This document shows positions 1 through 8,504 of a stretch of DNA of 64,000 nucleotides, one piece after another (position 1 is the stretch's first letter; each line of letters begins with the position of its first letter). Made by a program: the position numbers and the translations under genes. The stretch is from assembly GCA_017536405.1 (NCBI GenBank), contig JAFXHL010000052.1, positions 1 to 64,000 on the forward strand, given 5' to 3'. Under the pieces are notes generated by a model. That model saw nothing but the letters and a program-made list of their open reading frames with translations, made no database searches and was not told where the DNA came from. The stretch is from Oscillospiraceae bacterium. Lineage in GTDB: Bacteria > Bacillota > Clostridia > Oscillospirales > Ruminococcaceae.

Positions 1-13
1 ATCGGAGGCACCA
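1..13 (+). tRNA. 3' end of a tRNA (partial)
   Basis: The window opens with the 3' acceptor strand CGGAGGC, discriminator A and CCA of a tRNA whose body lies upstream. The spacing to the next tRNA fits a cluster. The identity cannot be read; an acceptor strand like this would suit a tRNA-Leu, but that is a guess. Confidence 0.5.
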
Positions 14-19
14 ACATTT

Positions 20-95
20 GCGGATTTAGCTCATCTGGTAGAGCGCCACCTTGCCAAGGTGGAGGTAGCGAGTTCGAGCCTCGTAATCCGCTCCA
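20..95 (+). tRNA. tRNA-Gly (GCC anticodon)
   Basis: A 76-nt cloverleaf with acceptor stem GCGGATT/AATCCGC, D-loop, anticodon loop TTGCCAA (anticodon GCC), T-arm with GTTCGAG, and an encoded CCA end. It is the second member of a tandem tRNA cluster and is followed 7 nt later by tRNA-Cys. Confidence 0.95.
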
Positions 96-102
96 TTTTC
101 TC

Positions 103-176
103 GGCGCTATAGCCAAGTGGTAAGGCGTGGGTCTGCAACACCCTGATCCCCGGTTCAAATCCGGGTGGCGCCTCCA
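103..176 (+). tRNA. tRNA-Cys (GCA anticodon)
   Basis: A 74-nt cloverleaf with acceptor stem GGCGCTA/TGGCGCC, anticodon loop CTGCAAC (anticodon GCA), T-arm GGTTCAAAT and an encoded CCA. The length and sequence fit bacterial tRNA-Cys. A strong terminator follows at once, so this is the last gene of the tRNA cluster. Confidence 0.95.
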
Positions 177-179
177 AAA

Positions 180-212
180 ATCCCGATTTTAAAATCGGGA
201 TTTATTTTTTTG
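180..212 (+). terminator. Rho-independent terminator of the tRNA cluster
   Basis: An AT-flanked inverted repeat, ATCCCGATTTT/AAAATCGGGAT, is followed by a T-rich tract (TTTATTTTTTT). It lies directly behind the CCA of tRNA-Cys. Confidence 0.9.
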
Positions 213-230
213 TCCTTTTTCAAAAAAGTC

Positions 231-259
231 TTTACTTTATTGTAATAATATAGTATAAT
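231..259 (+). promoter_or_regulatory. Promoter of glyA
   Basis: A -35 box TTTACT (231-236) and a -10 box TATAAT (254-259) are 17 bp apart, just downstream of the tRNA terminator and about 38 bp before the glyA start. Confidence 0.75.
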
Positions 260-296
260 ATATGTGATTATTTTTATAGGAAAGAGGTATTTTCAG

Positions 297-1553
297 ATGT
301 ACGAAAACATTATGGATACAATCGGCTTTGTTGCAGAATGTGACAAAGAAGTCGGCGAAGCAATGAAATCAGAACTTGCTCGTCAGAAGAGAAACCTTGA
401 ACTTATTGCAAGTGAAAACCTTGTTTCTCCTGCGGTTATGGCTGCTATGGGAAGTGTTCTCACAAATAAGTATGCAGAAGGTTACCCCAACAAGAGATAT
501 TACGGCGGATGCGAATGTGTTGACATTGTAGAAAGCATCGCTATCGACAGAGCTTGTAAGCTTTTCGGTGCAAAATTCGCAAATGTTCAGCCTCATTCAG
601 GTGCACAGGCAAATACAGCAGTTTATTTTGCTCTTCTTCAGCCCGGTGATACAGTTCTCGGTATGAGCCTTGCTGACGGCGGACATCTCACACACGGTTC
701 ACCCGTAAACCTTTCAGGTAAATATTTCAACTTTGTTTCTTATGGCCTTGATGACGAAACAGAAATGATTAATTACGATACAGTTCAGAAACTTGCTGAC
801 GAACATAAGCCCAAGCTCATTGTAGCAGGTGCATCTGCATATCCCAGAGCTATTGATTTTGAAAGACTTTCACAGATAGCAAAATCAGTAGGCGCTTATC
901 TTATGGTAGATATGGCTCATATCGCAGGTCTTGTTGCGGCAGGTCAGCATCAGTCACCCGTACCTTATGCTGATATCGTTACAACAACAACTCATAAGAC
1001 ACTTCGTGGACCCAGAGGCGGTCTTATCCTTACAAACAGCGAAGAACTCGCAAAGAAGATCAACTCAGCAATCTTCCCCGGAACACAGGGCGGTCCTCTT
1101 ATGCATACAATCGCAGGTAAGGCAGTATGTTTCGGCGAAGCACTCAAGCCTGAATTCAAGGATTACGGTAAGAGAGTAGTTGAAAACGCAAAGGCACTTG
1201 CAGATGGTCTTCTCAAGAGAGGATTCAACCTCGTTTCAGGCGGAACAGACAACCATCTTATGCTTGTTGACCTTCGTCCTTTCAACATCACAGGTAAAGA
1301 ACTTGAACATCGTCTTGATGAAGTATACATCACAGTCAATAAGAATGCTATCCATAACGACCCTGAAAAGCCTTTTGTAACAAGCGGTATCAGAATAGGA
1401 ACACCTGCTGTTACAACAAGAGGTCTCGGTGTTGAAGAAATGGAAAAAATCGCAGAATATATCTACCTCTGCGCAACAGATTTCGAAAATAAGGCTGACG
1501 AAATCCGTGCAGGCGTAAACGAAATCTGCGCTAAGTTCCCTCTTTACGAATAA
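297..1553 (+). CDS. glyA: Serine hydroxymethyltransferase
   Basis: This cytosolic PLP enzyme interconverts serine and glycine with tetrahydrofolate and is the main source of one-carbon units. The 418-aa product has the family's usual length. The N-terminal signature [10 protein letters not shown] and the PLP-binding motif TTTTHKT, with the Schiff-base lysine near residue 234, are clear. A GTG 33 nt upstream is in frame, but the ATG at 297 is preceded by AGGAAAGAGG at good spacing and is preferred. The stop codon overlaps the ATG of the downstream esterase by one base, so the two are translationally coupled. Confidence 0.97.
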   Translation: MYENIMDTIGFVAECDKEVGEAMKSELARQKRNLELIASENLVSPAVMAAMGSVLTNKYAEGYPNKRYYGGCECVDIVESIAIDRACKLFGAKFANVQPHSGAQANTAVYFALLQPGDTVLGMSLADGGHLTHGSPVNLSGKYFNFVSYGLDDETEMINYDTVQKLADEHKPKLIVAGASAYPRAIDFERLSQIAKSVGAYLMVDMAHIAGLVAAGQHQSPVPYADIVTTTTHKTLRGPRGGLILTNSEELAKKINSAIFPGTQGGPLMHTIAGKAVCFGEALKPEFKDYGKRVVENAKALADGLLKRGFNLVSGGTDNHLMLVDLRPFNITGKELEHRLDEVYITVNKNAIHNDPEKPFVTSGIRIGTPAVTTRGLGVEEMEKIAEYIYLCATDFENKADEIRAGVNEICAKFPLYE

Positions 1554-2311
1554 TGGCTTCGTTTAACGGGACAATCTATTCTAAATCGCTCGGAATGGAT
1601 ACAAATCTGAATATTATTACACCACGCGGAAAATTGACCGATACCAACGGCAACATTCCGCGTGTTGCCTATCTGTTGCATGGTTTGAGCGATAACGCTG
1701 CTGCATGGCTTGAAAATGCCAACCTCCGTGAACTTTCAGATAAATATAATGTTGCATTTGTTATGCCCGAAGTTCAGCGCAGTTTTTATACAGATATGGC
1801 TTTCGGTCTTGATTATTACACATTCATTTCAGAAGAACTTCCCGAAATGGTTTCTTCTATTTTCAAATTTTCTGAAAAAAGGGAAGACATAGCTATAATG
1901 GGACTTTCTATGGGCGGATACGGTGCTTTTAAAATCGGAATGAGAAATCACGATAAATTCTCTAAAATCGGCGGTTTTTCGACAGTATGCGATGTAAAAG
2001 CCGCTATGAAAGATACCGATAATGTAACCTTTACGGAAAGAGAAAAAATATCCGTTTTAGGAAATGAACAGATCCTTTCTGATAACGATAATCTTTATCA
2101 TATATCAGAAGAATTTTCAAAGTCAGGTTTTAAAACAGAAATCTATTTTTCATGTGGCGAAAATGATTTTCTTCTTTCGATGAACAAAGATTACGCAGAA
2201 CATCTTAAAAGCCTTGAAATCCCGCATTCTTTTGAAATGTGGGAAGGTATACATAACTGGAAATTCTGGCGCGAATCACTTGACAAAGCACTTGAAAAAT
2301 TTTTTGGATAG
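1553..2311 (+). CDS. Esterase-D-like alpha/beta hydrolase
   Basis: This is a 252-aa cytosolic serine hydrolase of the tributyrin esterase/EstA-like group, with no signal peptide. The oxyanion segment LLHGLSD, nucleophile elbow GLSMGG (Ser near residue 122), acid GENDF and base His in EGIHNW give a complete Ser-Asp-His triad. Family members cleave short-chain acyl esters; some act on acetylated sugars or S-formylglutathione. The natural substrate cannot be told. It is translationally coupled to glyA (one-base overlap) and lies 9 bp before rarA. Confidence 0.85.
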   Translation: MASFNGTIYSKSLGMDTNLNIITPRGKLTDTNGNIPRVAYLLHGLSDNAAAWLENANLRELSDKYNVAFVMPEVQRSFYTDMAFGLDYYTFISEELPEMVSSIFKFSEKREDIAIMGLSMGGYGAFKIGMRNHDKFSKIGGFSTVCDVKAAMKDTDNVTFTEREKISVLGNEQILSDNDNLYHISEEFSKSGFKTEIYFSCGENDFLLSMNKDYAEHLKSLEIPHSFEMWEGIHNWKFWRESLDKALEKFFG

Positions 2312-2320
2312 GAGATAATT

Positions 2321-3592
2321 ATGCAGACTCCTCTTGCAGACAGAATAAGACCTAAAAGTCTTGATGAAATAGTAGGTCAGAAGCATCTGATAGGTGAAGG
2401 GAAACCTCTTCGCAGAATTATTGAAAGCGGAAGAGTTCCCAATATGATTTTCTATGGCTCTTCGGGTATAGGAAAAACGACAATTGCCCGAATTATCGCA
2501 GAAAATACCAATCTTAAACTCCATAAGCTCAACGGAACATCAGCATCTGTTTCTGATATAAAAGAGATTATCGCAGATTGCGATACAATAGACGGCATAA
2601 ATGGAGTTCTTCTTTATCTCGACGAAATCCAGTATCTCAATAAAAAACAACAGCAGAGCCTTCTCGAGTATATCGAAAACGGACAGATAACTCTTATCGC
2701 ATCAACAACTGAAAACCCCTATTTCTATGTTTATAACGCTATTGTCAGCCGTTCGACAGTTTTTGAATTCAAGCCTGTTACCGCTGAAGATGTTGTTCCT
2801 GCGGTAAAACGCGCTTTTAAACTTATGGAAGAAGATGTCAATGCAACGATAACCTATGACGACGGCGTATGCGAATATATCGCAAGGGCGTGTGGCGGAG
2901 ATGTCAGAAAATCGATAAACACAGTTGAATTCTGCGTTTTAGCGGGGGATATAACCCCAAAGGGAGTTTATGTTCCTCTTTCGCTCGCAAAAGAACTCGC
3001 ACAACGCAGTAATATGCGTTACGACAGAGACGGAGATACTCATTATGACCTTTTATCCGCTTTGCAGAAATCTATAAGAGGGTCTGATGAAAATGCGGCT
3101 ATCCATTATGCTGCAAGACTTTTAGAGTCGGGCGACCTTATCTCAATCTGCCGCAGACTTTTAGTTATAGCCGCAGAGGATATAGGACTTGCTTATCCTT
3201 TGGCAATACCGATAGTAAAGGCTTGTGTGGATTCTGCGTTGCAATTAGGTCTTCCTGAGGCAAGACTTCCGATAGCAGACGCGGTTATTCTCCTTGCAAC
3301 ATCACCAAAGTCGAATAGCGGTCATAATGCAATAAATGCCACTATTGATGATATTCAGAAAGGGCTTATAGGAGAATTTCCCCGTCATCTTCAGAATAAG
3401 CATTTTGATGGCGAGGATGCCACGGTCAAAGGTCAGCACTATCTTTATCCGCATGATTATCCCAACCATTATGTAAAACAACAGTATCTTCCCGATGAAC
3501 TTAAAGATGTTGTTTATTACGAATTCGGTGATAACAAAACCGAACAAGCAGCCCTTATGTATCGCAAAAAAATACTCGGAGAAATAAAGTAA
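2321..3592 (+). CDS. rarA: Replication-associated AAA ATPase RarA (MgsA)
   Basis: This 423-aa clamp-loader-like AAA+ ATPase acts at stalled replication forks. It starts with PLADRIRP as family members do. Walker A is GSSGIGKT (residues 46-53) and Walker B is LYLDEIQ. The C-terminal half has the family's tetramerisation region, ending with the characteristic stretch PHDYPNHYVKQQYLP. Length is normal. Its last A is the first base of birA's ATG. Confidence 0.95.
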   Translation: MQTPLADRIRPKSLDEIVGQKHLIGEGKPLRRIIESGRVPNMIFYGSSGIGKTTIARIIAENTNLKLHKLNGTSASVSDIKEIIADCDTIDGINGVLLYLDEIQYLNKKQQQSLLEYIENGQITLIASTTENPYFYVYNAIVSRSTVFEFKPVTAEDVVPAVKRAFKLMEEDVNATITYDDGVCEYIARACGGDVRKSINTVEFCVLAGDITPKGVYVPLSLAKELAQRSNMRYDRDGDTHYDLLSALQKSIRGSDENAAIHYAARLLESGDLISICRRLLVIAAEDIGLAYPLAIPIVKACVDSALQLGLPEARLPIADAVILLATSPKSNSGHNAINATIDDIQKGLIGEFPRHLQNKHFDGEDATVKGQHYLYPHDYPNHYVKQQYLPDELKDVVYYEFGDNKTEQAALMYRKKILGEIK

Positions 3593-4407
3593 TGAACGAA
3601 AAAGATGTTGTTTCTGAAAACGGAATAAGAGAGTATATTTCAAATAAATCTATTCCTTTTTCTTTTCATATCTATGACTTGATTGATTCGACAAACATCA
3701 GAATGAAAGAGTTTGCCGAAAAAGGCGAACACGAATGGTCTGTTGTCATTTCTGAAAGTCAGACAATGGGAAAGGGAAGACTCGGAAGAACTTTTTTCTC
3801 TCCATCCGATACAGGAATTTATATGACAATTCTTTTGCGTCCTTCTATTTCTCCTGAGGATACAACTAAAATAACAACCGCCATGGCAGTTGCCGTGGCT
3901 GAAACAATAGAAGATATTTCGGGCGAAAAAACCAATATCAAATGGGTAAATGATATTTATATCTCTGATAAAAAGGTTTGTGGAATACTTACAGAATCTT
4001 CTTTTGATGCAAAAACAAATTCTTTGAAATACGCCTTTGTCGGTGTCGGAATAAATGTCTATAACCCTTCTGATAATTTCCCTGATGATATAAAAAATAT
4101 TGCTGGATATATCTTCTCTGAAAGAAAAAAGGATACTAAAAACCGCATTATAGCAGGTGTTCTTGAAAGATTTTCAGAGTATTATAAAAATATAGAAAAA
4201 AATTCTTATTTTGAAAACTATAAGAAAAGACTTTTGTGGATAGGCGAAAAAATAAATATTATTTCTCCAAAAGGAACTACCCCCGCATTACTCAGGGGAA
4301 TAGATGAAAATTGCCGACTTATCGTTGAATATGATGATAATAGCGATGGAATTATCTCGTCAGGCGAGATAAGTATAAGAAAAAAGGAACTTTCTGATGA
4401 AGAGTAA
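3592..4407 (+). CDS. birA: Biotin--[acetyl-CoA-carboxylase] ligase, single-domain form
   Basis: This enzyme attaches biotin to the lysine of the biotin carboxyl carrier protein through biotinyl-AMP. The catalytic core shows DSTN, the adenylate loop GKGRLGR and the biotin-binding KWVNDIY, then a small C-terminal SH3-like domain. At 271 aa it lacks the N-terminal winged helix of repressor-type BirA, so it should be an enzyme only. It overlaps bioY by 11 bases, linking biotin uptake to biotin use. Confidence 0.93.
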   Translation: MNEKDVVSENGIREYISNKSIPFSFHIYDLIDSTNIRMKEFAEKGEHEWSVVISESQTMGKGRLGRTFFSPSDTGIYMTILLRPSISPEDTTKITTAMAVAVAETIEDISGEKTNIKWVNDIYISDKKVCGILTESSFDAKTNSLKYAFVGVGINVYNPSDNFPDDIKNIAGYIFSERKKDTKNRIIAGVLERFSEYYKNIEKNSYFENYKKRLLWIGEKINIISPKGTTPALLRGIDENCRLIVEYDDNSDGIISSGEISIRKKELSDEE

Positions 4408-4966
4408 AACGAACAAAGTCATAATGCTATGCCTTACAGCGCTTTTTACGGCACTGATAGCAGTAGGGGCATATATAAAAATCCCTGCATTTCCTGTTCC
4501 GATAACCTTGCAGACATTTTTTGTCATCCTTTCGGGAATTCTTCTCGGAAAAAACTATGGCTCTTTAAGCGTTATAGTCTATATTTTTTTAGGACTCTTA
4601 GGACTTCCTGTCTTTTCATCGGGTGGGGGAATACATTATGTTTTAAATCCGTCTTTCGGGTATATAACAGGGTTTGTTCTTTGCTCTTTTATAGTGGGGT
4701 ATTTGGTTCATAAAAAAGAAAACCCCTCTTTTAAAAGAATTTTTCTTTCATCAATAATAGGCGTTTTTCTTATATATCTTGTCGGAATGATTTATTATGT
4801 AATAATTTTAAATCTCTTTACAGATAACGCCGATTTGAGTTTTAAAGCAATTATCGTTTCGGGATTTCTTATTTTTATCCCACTGGATGTTGTTATCTGT
4901 ATCGTAGCATCGCTTATTTCAAAACGACTTATACCATACACTAAAAAATACAGAAAAAAATCCTGA
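4397..4966 (+). CDS. bioY: Biotin transporter substrate-binding subunit BioY
   Basis: This 189-aa membrane protein is the S component of an energy-coupling-factor biotin transporter, with about six hydrophobic segments. The N-terminal AVGAYIKIPAFPVPITLQT stretch and the following FFVILSGILLG are typical of BioY. No EcfA or EcfT genes are nearby, so it probably uses a shared ECF module encoded elsewhere. No biotin synthesis genes are seen in this window, consistent with scavenging. It ends at a bidirectional terminator. Confidence 0.93.
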   Translation: MKSKTNKVIMLCLTALFTALIAVGAYIKIPAFPVPITLQTFFVILSGILLGKNYGSLSVIVYIFLGLLGLPVFSSGGGIHYVLNPSFGYITGFVLCSFIVGYLVHKKENPSFKRIFLSSIIGVFLIYLVGMIYYVIILNLFTDNADLSFKAIIVSGFLIFIPLDVVICIVASLISKRLIPYTKKYRKKS

Positions 4967-4996
4967 GAAATTTTCTTCTCAGGATTTAATTTTTAC
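4958..4996. terminator. Bidirectional terminator between bioY and the DHHW gene
   Basis: The inverted repeat TCCTGAGAA/TTCTCAGGA has an A-run on its left and a T-run on its right, so it can end transcription of bioY (plus) and of the convergent DHHW gene (minus). Confidence 0.85.
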
Positions 4997-6102
4997 TTAA
5001 ACGCTGTGCTGTTATTGAGTATTGTTGTGCTGTAAATAAAGAGAATATCCTGATTATCTTTGAATTCAACAAGATTTCCTACCATCCCGCTCTGAACATA
5101 TCTTATGTCAACAAGCGTTATTTTCGAATATCCGTTTATCATAAGGGGAGCAAGACTGCTTGTAAAAGAATCTCTGAAAATAACGAGTTCTTTATCATTA
5201 TTCGCGTTAGGATTTTCTATTATCACAAGTGGGTCAGCACCTGAAAGGAAGAATTCATAAGGGTCTTTACTCTTTGCTTTATCAAAGTTATAAACAGTTG
5301 TTTCTTTCGGCATCCCTGTTGCATAACTTGTTGCAACGCAGTTTTCTATCTCTTGGTTTGTGAGATATTTTATTTTGTCAGGGGTTACGGGTAAAGCTAA
5401 CTGACCATAATAAACTCCGTAAAAATCATCGGGAAGTTCTGCTACTTCATATTCGGAATGAAGTTCTGTTCCCATTTCAGAACATATCTTTTCAGCTATG
5501 TCAACTATATTTTCCTGCTTCCAGTGAGTATCTGTCCTGTAAAAATCATCAATCTCAATCATATCAGAAATATCGATATAAGACATATATTCATTGTCTT
5601 TTATCATCTTTTCCTTGATTTCATTGTAGTCAACCGAAAGCCTTAATCCTTCTTCTGAAATATAACAATTCTTATCGGGGACTATCGTAAGATAGATATC
5701 AACATCCTTATCTTTAAGATTCTGCTCATAAAGGAATCTGAATTTTTTTGTAGCGTTATTCAGCATATCATAATTCAGAGGATATTCCGTCTTTGAAATA
5801 AATCCGTCCGAAAGATAAAGTTTGTTGTTATCGCGTTTATTGAAGATGAATAATTCGTTGAATGATTTTATTCCTCTTATATTATCACGCATAGGGAATT
5901 GGTCCATAGCGTAACTTTCAAAGTCAGACATAAACTTTCCATCCAGTATTGACTTAAACGAAATCTCAGGCATTTTTGCAAGAACTCGTCTTTCGCTGTC
6001 TGAATAGTCATCTGCTTTTTTGAATATACATACGGCTGAAACCACAAAGAGAAATATCGCCATAACAGATATAACTATAATTCTTCTTGTTTTTTCTTTC
6101 AT
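4993..6102 (-). CDS. DHHW-family SGNH-like O-acetylation accessory protein
   Basis: A 369-aa protein with one N-terminal transmembrane anchor (about residues 7-25) and an extracytoplasmic domain. It carries the DxHW-type motif as RTDTHW and a serine motif FRDSF, as in the AlgJ/AlgX-like DHHW family. Relatives move acetyl groups from a membrane MBOAT partner to a surface polymer. It sits 12 bp behind the MBOAT gene and has a perfect AAGGAGGTG ribosome-binding site. The acceptor polymer is unknown. Confidence 0.85.
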   Translation of the reverse strand: MKEKTRRIIVISVMAIFLFVVSAVCIFKKADDYSDSERRVLAKMPEISFKSILDGKFMSDFESYAMDQFPMRDNIRGIKSFNELFIFNKRDNNKLYLSDGFISKTEYPLNYDMLNNATKKFRFLYEQNLKDKDVDIYLTIVPDKNCYISEEGLRLSVDYNEIKEKMIKDNEYMSYIDISDMIEIDDFYRTDTHWKQENIVDIAEKICSEMGTELHSEYEVAELPDDFYGVYYGQLALPVTPDKIKYLTNQEIENCVATSYATGMPKETTVYNFDKAKSKDPYEFFLSGADPLVIIENPNANNDKELVIFRDSFTSSLAPLMINGYSKITLVDIRYVQSGMVGNLVEFKDNQDILFIYSTTILNNSTAFK

Positions 6103-6114
6103 AGCGACACCTCC

Positions 6115-7515
6115 TTAAAATCTGAAATATAAAAATGGATTGAATGAACCGTCAACCAGATATGCTGTTGATAAAACTGTAACAACAACAAGGAATATTG
6201 GTTCAGCAATGCTTATTATAAGATTTCCGACATTTTTATTTTCAATCTTTGAAATAATTTTTTTAGGAAGCGGTGTTGCCCCTATAACAGCAACAATAAG
6301 AATAACCGCAAAACTTAAAAGATAATAAAGCTGTTCGTGTGAAACAAGGGGAAGACCACCCATAAAGAACATTCCTGAAAGACAGGTGAGTGCATCGCTG
6401 AAATTATCGTTTGCAAAGATAACAAAACTTATCGCAACAAGAATTATAACATAGATATGGTTTAAAACCTTCATCTTTTCGAGTTTTTTGAGGAGCAGAA
6501 GTTTCTCGATAACGAGGAACACACCGAAGAAAAGACCCCATATTATAAAGTTCCATGCAGCACCATGCCAGAAACCTGTCAGTAACCATACTACGAATAT
6601 ATTAAAAAACCATCTGGGTTTCGAGCATCTGTTTCCGCCGAGTGGAATATAAACATAGTCCCTGAACCACGTTCCTAATGACATATGCCATCTTCTCCAG
6701 AATTCAGTGATACTTCCTGAAATATACGGATAGTCAAAGTTCTTGCAGAATTCAAAACCGAATATCTTTCCAAGACCTATTGCCATATCGGAATATCCCG
6801 AAAAGTCAAAATATATCTGAAGACCATAGGCTATTGCAAACATCCAGCAGAAAAGAACAGAACTTTCTGTTCTTCCTGTATATGCGTTGCAGAGTTCACC
6901 CAAAGAATTTGCTATAAGAACTTTTTTAGCAAGACCTATAACAAAAATTCTTATTCCCTGATATGTCTTCTCGAGAGTGTGAGTTCTGTTACTAAGCTGT
7001 TCTGCAATATCTGAATATCTTACAATAGGGCCCGCTATAAGCTGAGGGAAAAGCGAAACATAAAGCGCGAGGTTTATAGGATTTTTCTGCGCTTTTGCGT
7101 CGCCTCTGTAAACATCGATAACATAACTGAGTATCTGAAAAGTGTAGAAACTTATTCCTACAGGCAAAGCGAGTTTTAAAAGTTCCATAGAAAGACCTGT
7201 TATCGCATTGAAATTGCTTATAAAGAAATCCGCATATTTGAAATAAACAAGACATCCTATAAATACCATCGCTGAAATAAACAGAATTAACTTAGAAACT
7301 TTCTTTTCTCTGAATTTTTCAACTAAAAGTCCCGCGATATATCCGCATACTATTTCGATAGATATAAGAACGATATATTTTGGTTCGCCCCATGCATAGA
7401 AAAATAAACTTGCAATAAGCAAAACTGCATTTTTCAGCTTTTTGGGAACTACAAAATAGAGTATTAAAACTATCGGAAGAAAATAAAATAAAAATGTTAT
7501 GCTTGAAAACAGCAT
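6115..7515 (-). CDS. MBOAT family membrane O-acyltransferase (AlgI/DltB-like)
   Basis: This 466-aa polytopic membrane protein passes acyl groups, usually acetyl, across the membrane to surface polysaccharides. It has about ten or more hydrophobic helices, the MBOAT signatures FWRRWHMSLGTWFRDYVY and GFWHGAAWN, and the conserved active-site histidine in the latter. It forms a two-gene unit with the downstream DHHW protein. The initiation codon follows AAAGGAATGA. Upstream lies an unusual structured element (7536-7652) rather than a plain promoter. Confidence 0.92.
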   Translation of the reverse strand: MLFSSITFLFYFLPIVLILYFVVPKKLKNAVLLIASLFFYAWGEPKYIVLISIEIVCGYIAGLLVEKFREKKVSKLILFISAMVFIGCLVYFKYADFFISNFNAITGLSMELLKLALPVGISFYTFQILSYVIDVYRGDAKAQKNPINLALYVSLFPQLIAGPIVRYSDIAEQLSNRTHTLEKTYQGIRIFVIGLAKKVLIANSLGELCNAYTGRTESSVLFCWMFAIAYGLQIYFDFSGYSDMAIGLGKIFGFEFCKNFDYPYISGSITEFWRRWHMSLGTWFRDYVYIPLGGNRCSKPRWFFNIFVVWLLTGFWHGAAWNFIIWGLFFGVFLVIEKLLLLKKLEKMKVLNHIYVIILVAISFVIFANDNFSDALTCLSGMFFMGGLPLVSHEQLYYLLSFAVILIVAVIGATPLPKKIISKIENKNVGNLIISIAEPIFLVVVTVLSTAYLVDGSFNPFLYFRF

Positions 7516-7535
7516 TATAAATCATTCCTTTAAAA

Positions 7536-7652
7536 AATAAGGCTGATTTTGACGCGACAACCACATAGAAGTAAAGGTACCGAGCGGCAAACTGCGGTAC
7601 CTTTATTTTATACAAGAATCGCCAAAGGCGGCTCGCCTTGGTCAGCCTTTAT
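7536..7652 (-). ncRNA. Structured intergenic element, candidate leader or small RNA
   Basis: Read on the minus strand, about 115 nt fold into a closed multi-branch shape. An outer stem pairs AAGGCTGA (7642-7649) with TCAGCCTT (7539-7546) and is followed by ATTTTTT. Inside are a GC-rich hairpin with arms CCAAGGCG (7634-7641) and CGCCTTTGG, one base bulged, and an 11-bp perfect hairpin TAAAGGTACCG/CGGTACCTTTA (7572-7605). It lies between the lipoprotein stop and the MBOAT start. It matches no riboswitch class I know. It could be an attenuator, a free small RNA with its own terminator, or a MITE-like palindromic insertion. Confidence 0.5.
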
Positions 7653-7661
7653 TTATTTTGA

Positions 7662-8294
7662 TTAGCCTTCAATAGAAGTAGGGCACATTACAAAGAATAC
7701 CTTTGTTCCATAGTTGCCCATTACTGTTTCATCAGCTTCAACGCAGACATTCCATCTGGGGTCCGCAGTATCTTTAAGAGTTGTCATAAATGCAGCAACA
7801 TCATCTTCGCTTTCGAGTTCGAAAACATATCCGACAAAAGGAATAGAGCCTATCATAGGAGCGAACATAGCGCCCGACTTGAATCCGCCGATTTCTGTTG
7901 TGAATCCGGGGAGATATCCTGCTTCAACAGGCATAACAGCGGGACCAAACTGGATGACAGGGTTTGCTATAATCTGATTGGCAAGCTCTTCAACGCTCAT
8001 ATCGGGGTTTGCCTTGACTTTGTCTAAAAAGTCCTTGTAAAGTGTGTTTCCAAGTGTGTCTGCTGTTGCAGAGGGAGCAGTAGTATCTTCAGGGGCGTCT
8101 GTTGATTCTTCTGTAACGATGTCGGAATTTTCTGTTGCAACAGTTGTTTCTTCGGGAACAGTTGTTGTTTCCTCAGGAACAGTAGTAACTTCGGGTGTGG
8201 TTGTTGTGTCCGGTGTTTCAGCAGGTTTCTTCGAACAAGCTGTGATGCTCATAGCCATAGCGGCAACAAGCATAAGTGTCAATACCTTTTTCAT
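7662..8294 (-). CDS. Secreted lipoprotein with Thr/Pro/Glu-rich linker, function unknown
   Basis: This 210-aa protein has a lipoprotein signal peptide ending in the lipobox SITAC, followed by a low-complexity linker of about 50 residues rich in T, P and E, then a globular domain of about 140 residues. I do not recognise the domain. The start at 8294 is chosen because an AAGGAG site lies 6 nt before that ATG; a farther upstream in-frame ATG lacks one. It is upstream of the MBOAT-DHHW pair on the same strand, but the structured element separates them. Confidence 0.75.
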   Translation of the reverse strand: MKKVLTLMLVAAMAMSITACSKKPAETPDTTTTPEVTTVPEETTTVPEETTVATENSDIVTEESTDAPEDTTAPSATADTLGNTLYKDFLDKVKANPDMSVEELANQIIANPVIQFGPAVMPVEAGYLPGFTTEIGGFKSGAMFAPMIGSIPFVGYVFELESEDDVAAFMTTLKDTADPRWNVCVEADETVMGNYGTKVFFVMCPTSIEG

Positions 8295-8383
8295 TTTATT
8301 CTCCTTGATTATCAATGTGTTTTTTGTATATCATACCATAATAATATTATAATATCACATCATAGCATAAATATACTTTACTC

Positions 8384-8412
8384 ATTCTACAACATACTAC
8401 ATTTTTTGTCAA
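8384..8412 (-). promoter_or_regulatory. Promoter of the lipoprotein gene
   Basis: On the minus strand a perfect TTGACA (8407-8412) and TAGAAT (8384-8389) are 17 bp apart. This implies a 5' leader of about 85 nt before the lipoprotein start at 8294. Confidence 0.75.
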
Positions 8413-8464
8413 CAGAATTTATAGTTTTGTATCCAAATCGTAACTTTTAAAATAATAAAAAAAT

Positions 8465-8501
8465 AAAAGAGCGTTATTCTTTGAAAAAACAACGCTCTTT
8501 T
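8465..8501 (-). terminator. Terminator of the AraC-type regulator gene
   Basis: The inverted repeat AAAAGAGCGTT/AACGCTCTTTT is followed on the minus strand by a T-rich tract (TTTTATTTTTTT). It lies 3 bp beyond the stop codon at 8505. Confidence 0.85.
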
Positions 8502-8504
8502 CTG

